A stretch of DNA of 5,657 nucleotides from an uncultured Verrucomicrobiota bacterium. GTDB taxonomy: Bacteria; Verrucomicrobiota; Verrucomicrobiia; Chthoniobacterales; SZAS-18. The stretch lies in assembly GCA_937873255.1 (NCBI GenBank), contig CALMVM010000479.1, positions 1 through 5,657 on the forward strand. The letters are read 5' to 3'. The translations under genes were made by a program, and so were the position numbers. The stretch's first letter is position 1. Each line of letters opens with the position of its first letter. This document shows, piece after piece, positions 5,067 through 5,657 of this stretch. Under the pieces are notes generated by a model, which was not told the DNA's origin, did no database searches, and saw only the letters and a list, made by a program, of their open reading frames with translations.

Positions 5067-5657
5067 ATGGCCCACGACGTATTCATCTCGCATTCTTCCG
5101 AAGACAAGCTGGCCGCCGAGGCGGTCTGCGCCGCCCTTGAACAAGCACGCATCCGCTGTTGGATCGCCCCGCGCGACATTTCGCCAGGCGCGGATTGGTC
5201 GGCCTCTATCATCCACGGGATTGGCAGTTGCCGCGTGCTTCTGCTCGTTTTCTCCGCGCACGCCAATGCCTCGAACCACGTTCGGCGTGAGGTGCAGCAC
5301 GCGTGCGACCGAGGCTTGGCGGTCATCCCGTTTCGCGTGGAGAATGTCCAGCCCACCGGGGGAATGGAGTTTTTTCTCGGCACCCTGCATTGGCTCGACG
5401 CGCTGACGCCGCCGATGGAGCGCCACCACGCGTTATTGGTAAAGTCCATCCAGACGCTTTTGCCCGTCATCACGGAGTCGGTCGCCGCGATGGGTCCAGC
5501 GGTCGAACCACCGGCGAATTTGCTCCCTCAGCCGATTTGGACAAAAGGCGAAAGTCGATGGTGGCGGCCTTGGATCGGCTGGGCTGTCGCAGTCCCGATC
5601 GCGGTGATCCTCGCCATTCTTTTCGTGAAGTTCGGGGGGGGCCGGACCCAACCCGCC
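5067..5657 (+). CDS. TIR-domain protein with a transmembrane segment (3' end outside window)
   Basis: An open frame of 197 codons runs from ATG 5067 to the right edge with no stop. Residues 3 to about 132 form a bacterial TIR domain (TIR_2 type): DVFISHSSEDK (4-14), IRCWIAPRDISPGADWSASI (29-48), VLLLVFSAHANAS (57-69), VRREVQHA (72-79) and FFLGTLHWLDALTPP (102-116). Glu75 is in the position of the catalytic glutamate of NAD-cleaving TIR domains. A Pro-rich linker (about 143-160) leads to a Trp-rich, hydrophobic helix (about 169-189, IGWAVAVPIAVILAILFV), so the TIR domain is probably tethered to the membrane, cytoplasmic side. What follows is outside the window; related architectures often carry a repeat or sulfatase-modifying-factor domain. 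It starts 78 bp after the glycosyltransferase. An in-frame TGA at 5028 and no other start codon before 5067 fix the start. NADase activity and a defence role are inferences. Confidence 0.9.
   Translation, partial: MAHDVFISHSSEDKLAAEAVCAALEQARIRCWIAPRDISPGADWSASIIHGIGSCRVLLLVFSAHANASNHVRREVQHACDRGLAVIPFRVENVQPTGGMEFFLGTLHWLDALTPPMERHHALLVKSIQTLLPVITESVAAMGPAVEPPANLLPQPIWTKGESRWWRPWIGWAVAVPIAVILAILFVKFGGGRTQPA

Noticed and set aside
4542..5429. Minus-strand frame of 295 codons opposite the glycosyltransferase and TIR genes
   Set aside because: It overlaps two well-supported genes and shows no domain, signal peptide or membrane segment.

Overview
The window (5,657 bp, GC-rich) looks like a chromosomal segment of a Gram-negative bacterium of the PVC group. 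My best guess is a Verrucomicrobiota member related to Opitutales. The grounds are an arabinose-5-phosphate isomerase gene (lipopolysaccharide core synthesis, so an outer membrane), an elongation factor P of a non-proteobacterial type, a DUF4142 secreted protein and a TIR-plus-membrane-segment protein. The assignment rests on protein character, not on a marker gene. I see no rRNA, tRNA, CRISPR array, insertion sequence or phage gene.

Left part, minus strand, read from right to left. A compact cluster runs HPr (3254-2973), arabinose-5-phosphate isomerase kdsD/kpsF (2948-1971) and elongation factor P efp (1929-1372), with gaps of 24 and 41 bp. It ends in a strong intrinsic terminator (1343-1292). 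A separate minus-strand unit follows: a secreted DUF4142 protein (1184-498) behind a leader with two perfect palindromes, closed by its own terminator (449-402). After that comes the 5' part of a membrane protein gene (360 to the left edge), which is cut by the window.

Right part, plus strand. Divergent from HPr across a 174-bp intergenic region lie a small secreted protein of unknown function (3429-3806), a GT4-type glycosyltransferase (3813-4988) 6 bp behind it, and a TIR-domain protein with a transmembrane segment (5067 to the right edge, cut by the window).

How the genes fit together. KdsD supplies arabinose-5-phosphate for Kdo, and the glycosyltransferase probably acts on a surface polysaccharide, so both concern the envelope. 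HPr is a phosphocarrier with both its histidine and its serine site, and may link this cluster to carbon or nitrogen status. EF-P is a housekeeping translation factor that rescues ribosomes at proline runs. Its loop tip carries Asn where the modified Lys or Arg normally sits, which is the most informative single-residue observation here. Almost no gene has a recognisable Shine-Dalgarno sequence. I found no convincing undescribed multi-gene system. The TIR membrane protein is the most likely part of a signalling or defence function, but its effector or sensor end lies outside the window.
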